49,188 nt of DNA from Candidatus Cloacimonadota bacterium (GTDB lineage Bacteria > Cloacimonadota > Cloacimonadia > Cloacimonadales > Cloacimonadaceae): positions 1 through 49,188 of the forward strand of contig JAAYJN010000007.1 in assembly GCA_012522935.1 (NCBI GenBank), read 5' to 3'. Under the pieces are notes generated by a model. It was given only the letters and a program-made list of their open reading frames with translations, was not told the origin of the DNA and searched no databases. The position numbers and the translations under genes are program-made. Within the stretch, counting starts at the first letter, position 1; each line of letters opens with the position of its first letter. This document shows positions 48,083-49,188 of the stretch, piece after piece.

Positions 48083-49009
48083 ATGTCTTCTGTGCAACCC
48101 CTGTATTTGGGATTTGATATTGGTGCTTCTTCGGTTAAGTGGGGCTATGGCAATTGTAAACAAGGTTTACTATCTTTTGCCAGTATAGCCATCCTGCAAA
48201 GGGATTTGGCAGGGCTACGGGCTATATTCCACAATGTGATAGAACAAGTGGACAAGAGCGTGGGACTGTACAATATCCATGGCATTGGAATTGGAACACC
48301 GGGCACGATTGATCTGGCAAGCGGCAAAATCCAGGGTGTAAACCCCCACCTTGCCTTTTGGAGTGACCTCTCCCCCACCATCCTTATCCCCACAGGCATC
48401 AATAAACCAGTGTTTTATGACAACGATGCCAATTTGATGTGTTTGGGAGAAAGCACGCTGTGGGAAGCGGCAGACCACATCTTGGGCATCACGGTGGGCA
48501 GCGGGATAGGCTCCGGATTTGTGAGTGGTAAAAAGGTGTATCGAGGGGCGCATGGCTATGCCCTGGAATTGGGACATATCACCATGGTGGAGAGCGGCGT
48601 GATGTGCAATTGCGGGCGTGCCGGATGTTTGGAGGCATACAGCTCTGTGGATGGCATCAAAAGGCGCGCTCTCAGCTTGGGGAGATATCCCGATGCCATA
48701 GGTTGGAATTTGCAAGACATCCTCAATAATGCACTACATGACAGTGAATTGGAGGGTTTTATCGCAGAAGGGGAACGGCTGTTGGCAATGGCGCTGATGC
48801 ACGCCACCATGATCTTGGATCCCCAGCTTATCATCTTGGGCGGAGGCGGCATGGATGGGGGGCTGTATGATGCCCAGAGGATCGACCAAATGCTGCAAAA
48901 CGCCCTTCCCAAGGTCAATAAAGGACAAACCAGGGTTCAAAGAGCCAAAGCCGGCAACCGCGCCGGTGTGTTGGGTGCCCTCACTCTTGCCGAAAGGAAT
49001 CTTTCCTAA
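48083..49009 (+). CDS. ROK-family sugar kinase (glucokinase-like)
   Basis: 308 residues. ATP-binding GFDIGASSVKWGYG at the N terminus, IGIGTPGTIDLASGKI near 71, sugar-binding FYDNDANLMCLGES near 110, GITVGSGIGSGFV near 132, and the ROK zinc motif ELGHITMVESGVMCNCGRAGCLEA (in part: CNCGRAGCLEA near 180). The C terminus has LIILGGGGMDGG. No DNA-binding domain, so it is a kinase rather than a NagC/XylR regulator. The frame is open back through tRNA-His, but ATG 48083 with AAGGA upstream fits the family start. It could feed glucose 6-phosphate to pgi. Confidence 0.94.
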   Translation: MSSVQPLYLGFDIGASSVKWGYGNCKQGLLSFASIAILQRDLAGLRAIFHNVIEQVDKSVGLYNIHGIGIGTPGTIDLASGKIQGVNPHLAFWSDLSPTILIPTGINKPVFYDNDANLMCLGESTLWEAADHILGITVGSGIGSGFVSGKKVYRGAHGYALELGHITMVESGVMCNCGRAGCLEAYSSVDGIKRRALSLGRYPDAIGWNLQDILNNALHDSELEGFIAEGERLLAMALMHATMILDPQLIILGGGGMDGGLYDAQRIDQMLQNALPKVNKGQTRVQRAKAGNRAGVLGALTLAERNLS

Positions 49010-49078
49010 CATTAAGCTTGCGGTGGTTTCGGAACGAAATGTGCATATATGATATGTATCAATTTAGAGGAGTTTCAA

Positions 49079-49188
49079 ATGAACAAGGCATTTATTAGAT
49101 TGGCAGTTACCGCATTGTTGCTGCTCTTGGCTTTTGGCTTGTTTGCCAAGCAGCTGAGCGTGGTGGATGGTGTGGATATCAAACCTAA
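49079..49188 (+). CDS. Secreted protein, 5' end only
   Basis: Starts after an AGAGGAG site. The visible 36 residues are a signal peptide (NKAFIRLAVTALLLLLAFGL then FA) and the first mature residues KQLSVVDGVDIKP. The gene runs off the window, so the family cannot be named. Confidence 0.7.
   Translation, partial: MNKAFIRLAVTALLLLLAFGLFAKQLSVVDGVDIKP

Overview
The window is a gene-dense bacterial chromosome segment of about 50% GC from a diderm (LPS-making) bacterium. It carries kdsA, kdsC, lptC, lptA, lptB, lipoproteins, a LolC/E-type permease and an AlgI-like acyltransferase. The combination of an anaerobe-style oxygen defence set (desulfoferrodoxin, rubrerythrin, rubredoxin), HPr kinase with HPr and enzyme I but no sugar permease, a GerW/YtfJ protein in a Gram-negative, and a SerA of the Bacteroidota-like subfamily suggests the FCB group. 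My best guess is Candidatus Cloacimonadota. This is inferred from gene content; there is no rRNA in the window.

Layout. 1-6.2 kb: a truncated Xer recombinase on the minus strand, then a plus-strand run of cell-surface glycan genes (hexapeptide acyltransferase, polyprenol-phosphate glycosyltransferase, flippase, asparagine-synthase-like protein) with ruvB embedded. 6.2-10.6 kb: an unknown Cys-motif protein, a PTS EIIA-CBS fusion next to an ArsB/NhaD-type transporter, then lplA and a GerW-like gene on the minus strand. 11-24 kb: tRNA-Lys, a candidate SAM-II-like leader with a terminator, then metK-kdsA-kdsC-lptC-lptA-lptB-rpoN-lpd-hpf-hprK-ptsH-ptsI-pgi. rpoN is interrupted by one in-frame UGA. 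24-29.6 kb: intergenic repeats, a macrodomain protein, four tRNAs, a lipoprotein, rarA and a NUDT22-like Nudix protein.

29.6-39.5 kb: a ferritin-like protein, a LolC/E-type permease, two lipoproteins, ruvX, mltG, the oxygen defence cluster, tsaB, and an ECF sigma / anti-sigma / Spy-like periplasmic protein cassette with a tandem duplication. 39.5-43.8 kb: repeat-rich spacer, then an MBOAT with two SGNH hydrolases on the minus strand. 44-49 kb: serA, an M3 peptidase, four tRNAs including initiator tRNA, a ROK kinase and the start of a secreted protein.

Themes. EI, HPr (with both His15 and Ser46), HprK and an EIIA-CBS protein form what looks like a purely regulatory PTS, encoded beside rpoN, pgi and a transporter. 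Several intergenic regions carry related dispersed elements: a long palindrome in three copies and a GAGTCTC-type element in two. Promoters are recognisable as TTGACA with a 16-18 base spacer, and two of them place the predicted transcription start on the ATG itself, suggesting leaderless mRNAs.
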